Positions 1 to 11,338 of a stretch of DNA of 64,000 nucleotides are shown piece after piece (within the stretch, counting starts at the first letter, position 1; every line of letters starts with the position of its first letter). Under the pieces are notes generated by a model that saw only the letters and a list, made by a program, of their open reading frames with translations, did no database searches and was not told the origin of the DNA. The DNA is from Oreohelix idahoensis. Lineage: Eukaryota; Mollusca; Gastropoda; Stylommatophora; Oreohelicidae. Position numbers and translations under genes: made by a program. The stretch is taken from assembly GCA_024509875.1 (NCBI GenBank), contig JAMPIV010022933.1, positions 62,001 through 126,000 of the forward strand, written 5' to 3'.

Positions 1-375
1 TAATTGTGTGAATACTTTTATATATATATGTATATGCTCTTTTCCAACTAGTAGAAATAGAATATTAGTGTAATTATTAAACTATTTTAACTGTACCTGA
101 GGATTTATTCACTTCTTCCATTTGTGGTTTCAGTGAATGTTCATTTTACTTATCCCCTAGAATATAAGTAATCATAAGATAGTCATAGGGAGGAGACACC
201 TTAAATCCTGGTACTACTTCTTACCAACTGGGCCAGGGTTTTTACAGTCTGACTATTTTTATGATAACAATACACCAGTGCTTATTTCTAAGACTGGGGT
301 ATTACTTGTAAGGTCAGAACTCTTTACTGGCATACTCTTACATATAAATAATTTTAAATAACCTCCCGCTACACA
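1..375 (+). repeat. Dispersed repeat family B, copy 1
   Basis: Non-coding. It matches a second copy at about 35045-35428 over most of its length, including the shared phrases 'ggagacaccttaaatcctgg', 'gggccagg' and 'aagactggggtattactt', and both end in 'cctcccg(c/t)taca'. The second copy runs straight into a (TA)n array. No coding potential or terminal repeats are visible, so the class is unknown; a retroposon 3' end with a TA-rich tail is one possibility. Confidence 0.75.
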
Positions 376-760
376 TGCCCTCGCATACTTTTCTTTAGAT
401 CTGACATAACTAATATGACTTCAATTTAAAATATTATATTTCACATTATGTTAATGACTTTTAAACTTCCAATTTTAAAATAAAGCTTAAGTAATTATAA
501 GTCTTAATAATTATTCTATTAACACTTAACTCTGCAAGTAATCAAACCGTGACATACCTGGTCAGTTAGCCACGTGATTGACTGTATCTCTATTTACGTT
601 TATTCATAATATTTGGTGATCACTTATCTTTACACGTTATATAGATAACGTAATGATAATCATAACAATAAATTGTAAGTTGATGTATCTGTGTTGAACA
701 AAATATTAACACATTTCAAATAAATATAAAATGTAATAGTTATTTTAATAACGGACTACG
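376..760. other. AT-rich stretch without recognised features
   Basis: Very AT-rich, with stops in every frame. I see no motif, repeat or gene in it. Confidence 0.6.
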
Positions 761-778
761 TGTGTGTGTGAGTGTGTG

Positions 779-813
<35 letters not shown>

Positions 814-853
814 ATATATAATTATATATATATACATACCATATATATTATAT

Positions 854-920
<67 letters not shown>
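761..920. repeat. (TG)n/(TA)n compound microsatellite
   Basis: Alternating TG then long TA runs with few interruptions. The Tyr/Ile 'protein' readable from it is an artefact of the dinucleotide repeat. Confidence 0.97.
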
Positions 921-923
<3 letters not shown>

Positions 924-1659
924 TCATTAATATGTTGTAATGCAGATATTGTATTAATTAATAATATTGTAATGTATAATTATTACAAATAATACTTATA
1001 CTTGTATTTAGTACTGCTTCTTCTCATCTCGCTGCCCCAACGCCAATCCGAGAGAAACATTCCCGGTGTACACTTTCAGCTCAGTCAAAAACACTTCTTA
1101 ATACTTGATCCCACTACATCAATACCCTTCCAATCATATAGTCAGGACGAGAAACTTAGTATTTCGCAGGACACGGGGAGATAAGCTAACAGGGTGAGCG
1201 TTACCTGTCGTTTCAAAATCGAACATAAGTACAAGTCATTGTGTCATAAGTACTCACAGGAATTTTTTTTTTTAATCTGACATGTTATGTTGCAAAATTT
1301 GGCACAATAATCTTTTATCGTACACAAAAGTCTGAAGCGTTCATAAATTGGTGCTAGCTCAGAAGAAAAGCAGAAACAAATGGTATAGCAGTAAAGAATT
1401 TGGAACTGATGGCAAACGCCAGACGGTGTCAGTGGAAGAAGAGGTAAGAATGTATCGCTGGATAAGACGCACATTAAGGAAACCTGTTGATAGCCTTACA
1501 TGACCACAGGTCTTCAACAAATATAAAGTTTTCCTGTCCTGTGTTATCCGTTAAACGTCTGTCCAGTCTTCTTTATGTCCTTCATGCCAATGTCTACTTC
1601 CCTTCTCAATATGTGTTGTGTTTTTAGATGCAATCTTTTTTTTTTCCTATAAGGAGAGG
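921..1659. other. Intergenic, nothing recognised
   Basis: Only short open frames lacking ATG starts or recognisable domains. No repeat structure until the minisatellite that follows. Confidence 0.5.
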
Positions 1660-2215
1660 ATTTTCTGGTTGGTGAAAGTAAGAAGTCCCTGGTTATAGAA
1701 AGAACTTTCTAATTGACGGAAGTAAGAAGTCTCTGGCCAGTAGAAGAAAGAATTTCCCGACTGACAGAAATAGGAATTCTCTGCCCAGTAGCAGAGGGAA
1801 TTTCCCGACTGACAGAAGTAGGAAGTCCTTGGCCAGTAGTAGAAAGAATTTCATGGCTGTCAGAAACAAGAAGTCCCTGGCCAGTAAAAGAAAGAACTTC
1901 CCCACTGTCAGAAGAAGGAAGTCCCTGCCCAGTAGTAGAAGGAATTTTCAGACTGACAGAAGTAATAAGTCCCTGGCCAATAGAAGAAAGAGTTCCCGAC
2001 TGGTAGATGTAGACATTCTCTGGCCAGCAGAAGGAAATTCCCCTACTGGTGGAATTAAGAAGCCCGTGGCCAATAGAAGAAAGATTTTCCTGACTGGTAC
2101 AAGTAAGACGTCTCTGGCCATTAGAAGAACACATTTTCCGACTGATAGATGTAAGAAATATTGACTGATAGAAGTAACAATTTCCCGACTGGCAGAGGTA
2201 AAAAGCGTGATGCTG
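1660..2215. repeat. 48-bp minisatellite, about 11 degenerate units
   Basis: The unit is about 48 bp, with the recurring core 'gactgacagaagtaagaagt' followed by 'ccctggccagtagaagaaag' and 'aatttccc'. Because 48 is 16 codons, the array stays open in several frames on both strands and reads as 16-residue peptide repeats (for example a RLTE..SPWPVEE pattern). Units differ mainly by substitutions, with few indels. No start signal, splice context or flanking exon is evident, so I annotate a satellite rather than a repeat protein. Confidence 0.9.
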
Positions 2216-2433
2216 GTAGACTTTTTATAAGGGACGTAATGAGCACGTTTGTCGACAACCAATAACCAGTCCACAGAAATGTATGCGGATGTACAACGTG
2301 GTACTGTGGCTTGTGCACTCAAGTGACACCAGGGGGTCAACTAACTGCATTAGGAACAAATCCTTTCGAGGTAAAAGTAGTCCTGCAGCAGATACTGCCG
2401 TCGGGAAGTTAAAGACTTCACCATAGTACGTTC

Positions 2434-2622
2434 CAGTGGCGTACTAAGGGGGGTGCGACGGGGCGGTCCGCCCCGGGTGACAGCCAGAAAGGGGTGTCAT
2501 CGTACACTCTGAATATAGTACTTACTGTTAAAATGTTACTTACGAGTTTGTTTCTTTACTGGGGAAGGGGGTGTCACTGGTAACATCCTCCCCGGGTGCC
2601 AAGTACTTTAGGGACGCCTCTG
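2434..2622. mobile_element. hAT-like MITE (189 bp)
   Basis: The left end 'cagtggcgtacta' and the reverse complement of the right end 'cagaggcgtccct' are similar terminal inverted repeats. The flanking 8-mers 'gtacgttc' and 'ataggttc' agree at 6 of 8 positions, as expected of an old 8-bp target duplication. The interior is non-coding and GC-rich at both ends. A similar end ('cagtggcgta') recurs near 60221. Confidence 0.6.
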
Positions 2623-2630
2623 ATAGGTTC

Positions 2631-2818
2631 AGCTTTTATGAGGTGGAGATGACAATTTCCCTCCTTCGTTGCTTTTATCCTCCCTAACTTAAGAGTTGAG
2701 TCAGGTATCCATTTATAGCAGGGTAGACTAAAACGTGCCGATACCAGGTTTCGAACTCGGAACTCGGTATTTTTTACGCAAGAGTCATGCGCTCTAACCA
2801 CTCTGCCAAGCGGACTAC
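2631..2818 (-). mobile_element. tRNA-derived SINE, split by a later insertion
   Basis: On the minus strand a tRNA-like head carries an A box (TGGCAGAGTGG, complement of 2798-2808) and a B box (GAGTTCGAAACC, complement of 2747-2758), the internal RNA polymerase III promoter. A non-tRNA body follows towards lower coordinates. No folded acceptor stem with a matching 3' half is seen, so it is not a functional tRNA gene. Its extreme 5' end resumes at 3028 after the nested retroposon. Confidence 0.8.
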
Positions 2819-3027
2819 TTCTTCTTCTTCTTCCATCCTTAGCCACCAACCGACAAAGCAGTCAGTGGCCAGTACGCCTAGTGGCGTCTTAGGGCAACAG
2901 CAAATTGATTTCTTTGCCGCTGTAGCCCATCATGCCTTGTGGCATCTTTAGGGCAGCGACAAATCAATCAATTTGCCATTGTTTCCGTAATCAAATTGAC
3001 TAGCAAACAGGTGATCAGCCCGTTGTG
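2819..3027 (-). mobile_element. Short retroposon with (GAA)n tail, nested in the SINE
   Basis: Begins on the plus strand with a CTT/CTTC run, the complement of a (GAA)n 3' tail. It is bounded by an exact 11-bp duplication, 'aagcggactac' (2808-2818 and 3028-3038). The tail-proximal part ('cctagtggcgtctt', 'gggcaacagcaaattgat') matches the 3' end of the LINE at 20030-23350. The 5' head ('caggtgatcagccc') is shared with the retroposons at 28165 and 58894. Non-coding, presumably mobilised by that LINE. Confidence 0.85.
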
Positions 3028-3038
3028 AAGCGGACTAC

Positions 3039-4110
3039 AATGCCACAATAATATTTTTAAAAAACATAAAATGAAGTTGGGTAAAGCGCTCTGAATAAAG
3101 ACGTAGCCAGTATTAACAGTCAGCACGCTATAACAATCCACTACACAGACTTTTATCAACAAAATATAAAAGCTAAGACATCTTTCTGGCCCCCTGCGAG
3201 TTCATAATAAAGCGTGGATCAATATAAACAAAAACTTTTTTCCGCGTCTGGCACTTGTTAGGTCATTCACTTCGCTTATCAAGGGACCTGAAGCCACATC
3301 AGCTAATCACTGCAAACACGGTTAAGACACGCTTTTAGTGATATTGTTGTTTTAGTATGCTGGGCGGCCATATGTGTCCATGTGTTCTAAAATATTATAA
3401 TACTTGCAAACCCGTCAAACTTGACGGGTTTTTAATTATAGTGTGCTGTTTCCGTTCCCAGATGAGCAGATAGAAGTACATTCTTAGAGTGTTTTGGGTT
3501 TCTTTCCATTATACGGTGTAATCAAACTGTTCATGAACACCGTCATTTGAACGCTTTTCTTTGTTGATTGTAACTATTTTCGGAAGAGTATATATAATGG
3601 AAACAATACAATTTTTCAACACGGGTCCATTCCTCAGCCGTGACCAACTTACACACGGCGAGAATTATGTTATTTCAGATTCAATTTAAAAGTTCTTTGA
3701 TGACAACATTTCGTGTGAAAGTGCGTGGATTGTTTTCAAAGAGTGTTCCCTGATAATAAGTGGATTTAACAAAAAATTTCAAGTTTTCATGATTTGTACA
3801 TCGGGTGAGGGTTCATGCACACCAATATTTACGCACTTTTTCTTTGTCGGGCGCTACTAATTTCGTGAAATAATATAAAAAAAAATAAACAATAAAACCA
3901 AAGTATTTATTTTATGTAACACCCACGCCGCGCAAGTTGCACACCGTGCATTGCGCACTTTTTTTTCTGGCGCGAGTTACTATTTTGAGTGAGACCGACC
4001 GACGTAACATACATCGGTAATTATGTTAGTTGGGATGGAATGGGATGGGATGTACCAGCTGGTGTCAGTAGCTATCTGTATATTATTTTTTAAAGTATAT
4101 TTTGGACTTA
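3039..4110. other. Intergenic; one perfect hairpin
   Basis: No gene recognised. At 3408-3431 there is a perfect inverted repeat with 11-bp arms (aaacccgtcaa / ttgacgggttt) and a 2-nt centre, followed by T residues. It resembles a bacterial terminator but sits in eukaryotic repeat DNA, so no function is assigned. Confidence 0.6.
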
Positions 4111-4930
4111 CTCCATACTAAATACGTGCCAGCAGGCCCCGGTAACTCTCTTCAGGTCTCAGCATAATACATTTTTATTATGCCATTGTACCAGCAGGTC
4201 TCAGTGCACCATATCTCCCATCAGAGTTCAGTGTATGTCAAATCCCAGCATGCCTCGGTTTATGCTAGTGTCCCAGCGTACCAGCATATTATGTCAGTGC
4301 GTTTTATGATGCCTAACTACGTCCTAATGTCACAGAAGACCCCAATAGGTCCTAATGTGTCCAAACAGGTCTAAGCACAGCCCAATGTGTTCCAACAGGC
4401 CTAAGTAGCCTACATCCTAGTGCCCCTGAAGGTTTCAGAATATCCCAGTGTGTTCCAACAGGCATAAGTAGGTTCCTAGTGCCTTAGAAGGTCTCAGAAC
4501 ATCCCAATATTTCCCACATGCCTAAAACATTTGAGTGCCCCAGAAGGTCTCAAAACATCCCAGTGTTTCCTACATGCCCAAAAACATTTGAGTGCCCCAG
4601 GTCTCAAAACATCCCAGTGTTTCCCACATGCCTAAACACATCTGAGTGCCCCAGAAGGTCTCAAAACATCCCAGTGTTTCCCACATGCCTAAAAACATTT
4701 GAGTGCCCCAGAAGGTCTCAAAACATCTCAGTGTTTCCCACATGCCTAAAAACATTTGAGTGCCCCAGAAGGTCTCAAAACATCACAATATTTCCCACAT
4801 GCCTATACACATCTGAGTGCCCCAGAAGGTCTCAGTACCGCCCACGTGTTTCCCAGTAGGCTTCAGTACATCCTAGTGTGCACATCGCAGTGTATCCAAG
4901 CAAGCATATGAACATCGCAGTGCGTCCCTA
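4111..4930. repeat. 57-bp satellite with degenerate flanks
   Basis: The core at about 4510-4850 holds six or so units of 57 bp (19 codons), one shortened by 3 bp, with the recurring 'gagtgccccagaaggtctca' and 'cccagtgtttcccacatgcc'. Upstream, from about 4130, much more diverged phrases of the same kind ('ccagcaggtctcag', 'gtgttccaacaggc') suggest an older, eroded array with variable unit size. The open frame of 19-residue repeats follows from the unit length. Confidence 0.9.
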
Positions 4931-7900
4931 CAGGTCTCAGTAGGCCTACATATTAGACTCCAGGGAGGCTTCACTATATGGCCTACATGAATTATATAAC
5001 TGCCAAACACCAGTTAGCAACCAAAACTGGTTGTCGAAGAGACAGTACCGTACGTCACAATTACTTCCTATTTACACAAACACACTTTTTTGCCCTCACC
5101 ATGTCAACGCCCACACCATCCCATAAATATGTGACCTCATAAGTGATCAAAGCAGGGGCGTAGGGCCTACTTAAAGTATTTGGGACCAGGGGCGGATCAT
5201 ACCTTTTTTGTACACCCCAAAAACGAAATACACTTGCAAGTATACTTTTAACATTAAGTAAGCCTACTGGTATAGGCTAATACTGTCCCACGGCACCACC
5301 CTCTTGGCTGTCGCCGGGAGCGTCCCGCCCCCCCCCCCCCGGTACCCCTGTAGTATGCCACCAGATCGAGGATTTGCAGACAGGAAGGCCTAACGTTTCC
5401 AAAAGATTTGTGTACGGCGGTGGTCATCTAGAATATTCCTTGGTGGAAAATCAACATTAACACTTTGAAAGACGGAAACGTTTTTTTTTTATGTAAAACT
5501 ATTGCCTCGTTTTGGGGAGGCGCGTCCCGTTCATCCTAGTCGGTTATAGTAGGGTGCTTCTTATAACTTCCATCATCTATTTTCGGAATCAGAAGTACCA
5601 ATAGAACACTCCTTTCTAACGTGACCCTTGAACACACGCCCTCTGTGCGAAAATGTGACATCAAAACTTACCGCACACATCGAGTCCTCAAATCGTATCC
5701 AAAACTCGTCCCGCGGACCAGGCTAAACACAAGAATACACTAGAAGCAAAAAGCAATCCATGAATGATGTCTCACCAACGGTACAACTAGCTTGTTTGCT
5801 AATGGTCCCATCGCACTACTTAAGTTTTCGTCTTTCCCCCCATCGTCTGCCGCATATCGCTTGCAGTCTTGACAGGTTGGTTTTGTTCGGTTGGTCGGTT
5901 GGTTGGTTGGCGCAAGCGGGCGCTTACCGGTAACTTTTGAAGAGAACAGAGGCAGAATCCGTCACGAATCCACTCCTGTATTTTACCCGCTCTCACACCG
6001 CGATCTGGCTGGGTAAACTAGCGGGCTCTTCGCTTACCGCGTACCTTACACCCTATGTGGGGCAGGAAGGGGGATCTTTCCAGCTACCCCAGCCCTTGTT
6101 GGTGCAAGACTGGGGCTACGGTTTCTGGGTAAATATACAGTGGGGGAAAAAATGCAGACCGTTAATGTTTCTAGATGTGTGAAGAAAGACATAATATCAT
6201 AGCGAATACTTTCATGAAGCTGAACATGCTTAGAAAGTATTTTCAACTTTTGGCCTTTCGGAATGAATATGAATATTTTTAAATTGATGTGGGAAAAATA
6301 AGAAGTCACTTAAGGTACGGCTAGAAAGAAGATGCACATGCGCCATAGTACAATCACACTTACACACAGCTTATTGTTTGTTCAGTAAAACTGACAGTGC
6401 ATTACAGGTTATTTGATCATCACAGAAATAAAAAGAAGGTGTTTGTTAGCTTTGCAGAAATGAACCCAAGGAAGGCTGCTAAGGACGCGATTTCGCCAAA
6501 GTACCTTCCTCAGCCTAACTTAAAGTCCTGCGCCCATGTACGATTGATCATATATTACAGCATAACTATGATGACTTCATAATTAAACACATAGTAATGC
6601 CCGTTGGGTCATTTTATAAGCGAATGAACGGGTTTCAAGTGTATAAAGCATTCCTCTTCCTCCCCCCCCCCCCCCCCAACCCTTAAAAAAAAAAAATCGC
6701 GTTCTCCATAGTACGCGTCACTGCCTCTTGGTTTGAATATTCTCACAATGTATTTTATACATCAAACCTTCCCCTCCTTCTATGTGTATATGTTCAGGAT
6801 CATATACCGTCCTTTAACTGTAATACGGAAAACAGTAGCGTGATTGGGGGAAGGGGAGGACAGAGTGGTAACATTTGCCCCGGGGAACTCACGTCTTGTG
6901 GGGGGTCAAATAAGCCGTTAGAAACGAACGAAAATCAATTAACTATTTTGAAGAAAGAAAAAAATTCCATTCACCTTTACACAAAATAGGTAAACATTTC
7001 ATTAAGTTTGTGGATTAAATAAAATCTCCCGCCATCTGTTTGCATCACAGAAGTGCGATATGAAATCATAGGCTTGAGGAGTTTAATCACAGGAAGTCAG
7101 CGGCCTTTAAAAAAATTAGCAAAATTAAACGATTACTGTCCTGGCTATAGCAGGCTCACCTGTAGAAGTATGTTATACAAGGCAAAAGGGGTTGAAATGA
7201 AAAATAGTGGGACGTAGTTTTAATGTCATCCTAGCAAGTCGCCAACGTCGTTGGGGCTAGGATTAAACTTGAGGTTTTGGAATTCCTAAATCTAATCCTA
7301 ATCCTTGTAGCGTAAGGTTTTTAAGTATGTATAGTCAGTAGTAGTGCTGAAGAAACAGAAGTGGAATTCTGTATGAAAAGAGTGAAGTCCCAGTATTGGA
7401 GAAGAACACTGGTATCACAGGATAGTCACGGCAGTGAAGGTATCTGCTTCAGAAAGTATACAGAGTAAAGTCAGACCCTACGGTGCCACCTTACTATGTA
7501 ACTACCTACGATAAATAAACAATTCAATAAAACTCAAACTTCAACAATATAAACTTAATAAGCCAGTGTTACAATTATGAATCATTTATTATTTACATCT
7601 ATCTTTTATTTTCTTGTTCTAGTATGAAGGGTGAATTGATGAATGTGAATGAATAAAATTTGATTACACAACTTGAATGAATGTTTAGTAAATTAAGTAT
7701 TAACTTTGTTAAAATCTTTTCAGCAGTCCTGAATATAACTAAAAAAGTTTCTCCAAAGTTCCTTTCTCACTATTCCTTCTTGTCTGGTCTAGTAACATGA
7801 CAGCTCATGACAGCTCATGATAGCTCACATATGCTGCAGGAATTTGGTCACAGTTTATACTCAACTTAGAGTTAATGTCTGTCCTCTTTTGAATGACACA

Positions 7901-8227
7901 CCCCTGTATGTTGAAGATCTTTGCACTAACCCACCCAATACTGAGGGGGACTAAAGCTGATATTCAAATGACAATTTATAGGCTCCTGTGAGGTTCCAGG
8001 TAGGTATTATTGATCTGGACTCAGATCTCCGGCATATGATGACACATATGAACCTGCGGACAATGATAGTCATGTGGCTAGTCCTTGTTTATGGAACCTA
8101 AAAGTCTAAGTGTGTATGAGATGAGTGTGTTTCAGATGTGCATGCATATGAATGATTCATGGCTCAGTATGATTAGCAATAGCCAGAAAAGACAGGTGTC
8201 TATCTCAGAACATTTTCTAAAATAATA
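4931..8227. other. Long intergenic stretch with simple repeats
   Basis: No gene supported. Visible items are poly(C) tracts near 5327 and 6661, a ggttggttgg run near 5880-5911, a 10-bp triple repeat (atgacagctc) near 7797-7826, and a possible degenerate MITE around 5195-5366 with ends similar to the 2434 element. Short open frames here have no recognisable domain. Confidence 0.5.
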
Positions 8228-8680
8228 CAATACATCAGCGGTTCCCAACCTTTTTTCACTTGCGTACCCCTTGGCAGTCCATTTCTATAAATTGTACCCC
8301 TAATATTAGCAAAATATTTGAAATTAATATAGTTGCTGTTATTCAAAATTTATAGATTATAACCAGAAATAAAGGGGCCAACCACGGGATTAAAACACAA
8401 TGTAATAAAAAGGTGAACAAACAGTGCATATATTTTTACATTAAAAAAATCAGACGTTACAACAAAAATTAACACATCTAATTTATTAATAATAATAATA
8501 AAAACGTTGTTATTGTTAAAAGTTGAAATCACTTTTTAATAACACACATGTCACGTGACCATGACAAATGTTCAGTGCGATCCTTGAGCTTGTTTTGAGG
8601 CACCTAGTTTTTTTATTAAAATCAGGTTCAAGTGAAGTAAGATACAGTCTCAGTTCTGGACCTGCATTCAGTTTACTACG

Positions 8681-9290
8681 TTATTTATTTTTTATAAAGG
8701 TATAAGAAGAGAAAGCCCTCTCCACTAGCTCAGTATTTGTAAATGGCAACAGAAACTTAAGCGCCTTGTCGGTCAGCTGTTCATATTCTCTGCTGGTGTC
8801 TCCCCAAAAGTCAATAAGGAATTTTCCTTTGAATTCAGCTATTAAAGTAGTATCAGTCGAAAGTTCAATCAACTTCTCTTTTTCGTTGATTGATAATGTG
8901 GCTGCTTGGAAATATTCTTCTTCAAAGGGATTTACAATCCAGCAGTTCTCTTTTCCAGGTTTCGGAAAGTACTTCTCGAAAGATGATTTTAGCTCTTTCA
9001 AGTGTTCAATTTTTTTCTCGCTCATTTCCTGGAAGAGGTGCAGCTCGTTCTTAGATAGAAATTGTGCAGAGTTTCAAATACCTCAGGCTGGCCTTTTTCA
9101 ATACACGACCTCCAAAAATCTAATTTTTTAGTCATAGATTCAATTTTGTCTGAAATATTGAAGATCGTTACCGAGCTATTCTGAAGTGCCAAATTCAGTT
9201 TGTTTATTTGTAGGAGAATATCCGATAAGCATGCAAGACTATAAAGCCAATCACAGTCGTGTAACTTTGAAGTAAGTTGGAAAGGATGGT
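8681..9290 (-). pseudogene. hAT transposase C-terminal part
   Basis: Minus-strand reading gives a continuous stretch typical of ZBED5/FAM200/SCAND3-type hAT transposases, including the C-terminal dimerisation region (motifs IDFWGDTSREYEQL and LPFTNTELVERAFS). Upstream in another frame is LACLSDILLQINKLNLALQ, the family's characteristic middle helix. A single-base loss near 9050, within a 'tttct' stretch, separates the two frames. The upstream edge stops at the retrotransposon LTR, and the missing adjoining residues are found at 18937-19035. Not expected to yield an active enzyme. Confidence 0.88.
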
Positions 9291-10857
9291 TGATAAAGTC
9301 CTCTATTTATTCCAGTTAGTGATCTCCACCAAAAGATAAATATAAGTGGATGGAAGCAGACATCATCATCATCAGTTGATAAACTCTTAATACAAGACCC
9401 TTGCCCTGAGCAAGAGACATGCTGAGAAATCTGAAGCTCGCTCGAACATCACCAGAGTTAAATACTGTGTTGTTGTGTTGCTCGTGGTTCGAGTATGGAA
9501 TGTCAACTTGACCTACGCAGTGGTGTGTAGACATAGATGGAGTGTATAATGTGCGAATGATAGGAAGAGTTCGTGGTGTTGACAAATGTTCTTTTCTCAC
9601 ACTCATGTATGGCTGGAAGTCATCGACACCAACGACTGTGTACCTTTACTAAAGTTTAATTGGACGTACACACTCGACAGCACAGATAGTGACAAATCAC
9701 AGGTTGGCATAATACATCATGATACAGTGGATAAATGGTCTTGCAATGTTACATGGGCACTCATGTAGAATAATTGTACAATGGACTGTCAGTAGCCAAG
9801 CACTCAGTATCGCCCATATATATATCAACTGAGTTTACTGACAAAGCACGTCAGATTATAAACAATATCCAAGATGGCTTCTACCTCATCTCGTCTAGCG
9901 AAGATTCTTTAACATAAGGTTCAGCACAGTTTTTCCATATAATAATACTGAACCGCTAGCAATGGGTTCTCATGTGTAGCAGTGATCTCTGGACTAATCA
10001 AGCGATAATACGGGCATCCCTTTTCTCTTCTTGAAAGTCACTACATGTTTTGGTTCCAAGATGGCTTCACTCGTGAGCTGTCACTCACGTTTGGATACAG
10101 ATAATGAATCTGTCCTAAAGTTAGTCATTCATTAAATCTTTCATTGCTCTGTAGATTTGGTCATGAACAATTGACTGCATTCTACAGGGTATAGTGCTGC
10201 TAGGAATCGAAGTCGTTTTCATCGAGTCAAATATATTCTCTTAGACATTCAAATCGTCCCTATCGAAAATGGTGGCTTCGTACGAGAGTTCATAAGAGTA
10301 TCTATTATTACCTTGGTATCAGAAATATGATTCTGCCATTCCTTGGCAATACGAATAAACACTGGGGTAAAGCATACACGATAGGTCTAGACGACTATCA
10401 CTTTCCCCACAAATACTGAGATCACTTTTTCCCCGGCGACAAGCCGACATAGAAAAAACAGTCCCCATCAGGACGAAGCCAAATCACACCACACTGTAGC
10501 GACACATCCGCCGAATAGCCTTTGACCTCTCTAGAGACAACAGAACATATAGTTCGACTTAGATATGTAAAGATATACAGATATAAGACAGACTCGTCCT
10601 ACTCCGACAAACAATACACATAAATTCAGGCCATAGATATTCTGAAGCAAGAACAATCTATTACTACCCAAACAAAGAATAAATCGCAGAAAACTGGATC
10701 CATCCGCGGAGTTCGATCGAAAGAGCCGACACAACTTTCAAGGGAAGTAACTCAATAATGACTTTTCCTTAAGCACTATTTTGTTTACAAAATATTTGCG
10801 AACATAACAAGTATACCAATGTATAATATTGTAAGATATCAAAGACTGCACGTAACA
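9291..10857 (-). repeat. 3' LTR of element 1
   Basis: Same sequence as 17370-18936 apart from a handful of substitutions (for example at about 9395, 9777, 9946, 10498, 10589 and 10602). Runs from TG to CA on the minus strand. Confidence 0.95.
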
Positions 10858-10876
10858 GTCTTACCACACCTCCCGG
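10858..10876 (-). promoter_or_regulatory. Polypurine tract candidate, element 1
   Basis: The minus-strand sequence ccgggaggtgtggtaagac abuts the 3' LTR. The second element has a similar segment in the same place (52907-52925). Such a tract primes plus-strand DNA synthesis in LTR elements. Confidence 0.55.
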
Positions 10877-11338
10877 AAAAAAAAAATTGAACTTTTTTTT
10901 TTTTGAAATACATCTAGGAGCAACGTACAATAGGCTCACAACGCATGAATAATGCGCAGATGAAAATATCAGGAATACCTATAACGCCTAATATGAGGCT
11001 AAGTCGACTTATGGAGCGACTGGTGAGAATGTGTCTCATAAACTGAGAGAAATTATTTCTCTACAAGTATATTTTTCCAGGAAGGTGTCATCAAAGTATA
11101 ATACAATTCTGGCAATTACACAATGCCTAAAAAATTCATATCATCATTTCGTATTAGATATCTTAAATTTATGATTTATGAAGAAAAAATCATCAAAGCA
11201 CAGCGGTGAATAAACATCAATGAACCGCTATGTAGTGATACAATCATTATATTATTAAATTACGAATGTGTATCTATCATGATATAGAAAAGGAACTACT
11301 ATAGAACTAGACATATCAAGAAGTCTAAGCCCTAATAG

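Noticed and set aside
2747..2808. tRNA gene on the minus strand
   Set aside because: A and B boxes are present, but there is no complete acceptor stem, and a long body follows; it is a SINE head.
3408..3431. Perfect hairpin followed by T residues, like a Rho-independent terminator
   Set aside because: The context is eukaryotic repeat DNA with no bacterial gene nearby; kept only as a hairpin.
5937..6182. 81-codon frame
   Set aside because: No ATG-supported context, domain or repeat evidence; likely chance.
9316..9606. Open frame in the LTR, repeated at 17395-17685
   Set aside because: Lies wholly inside the duplicated LTR sequence, has no recognisable domain, and is explained by the repeat.
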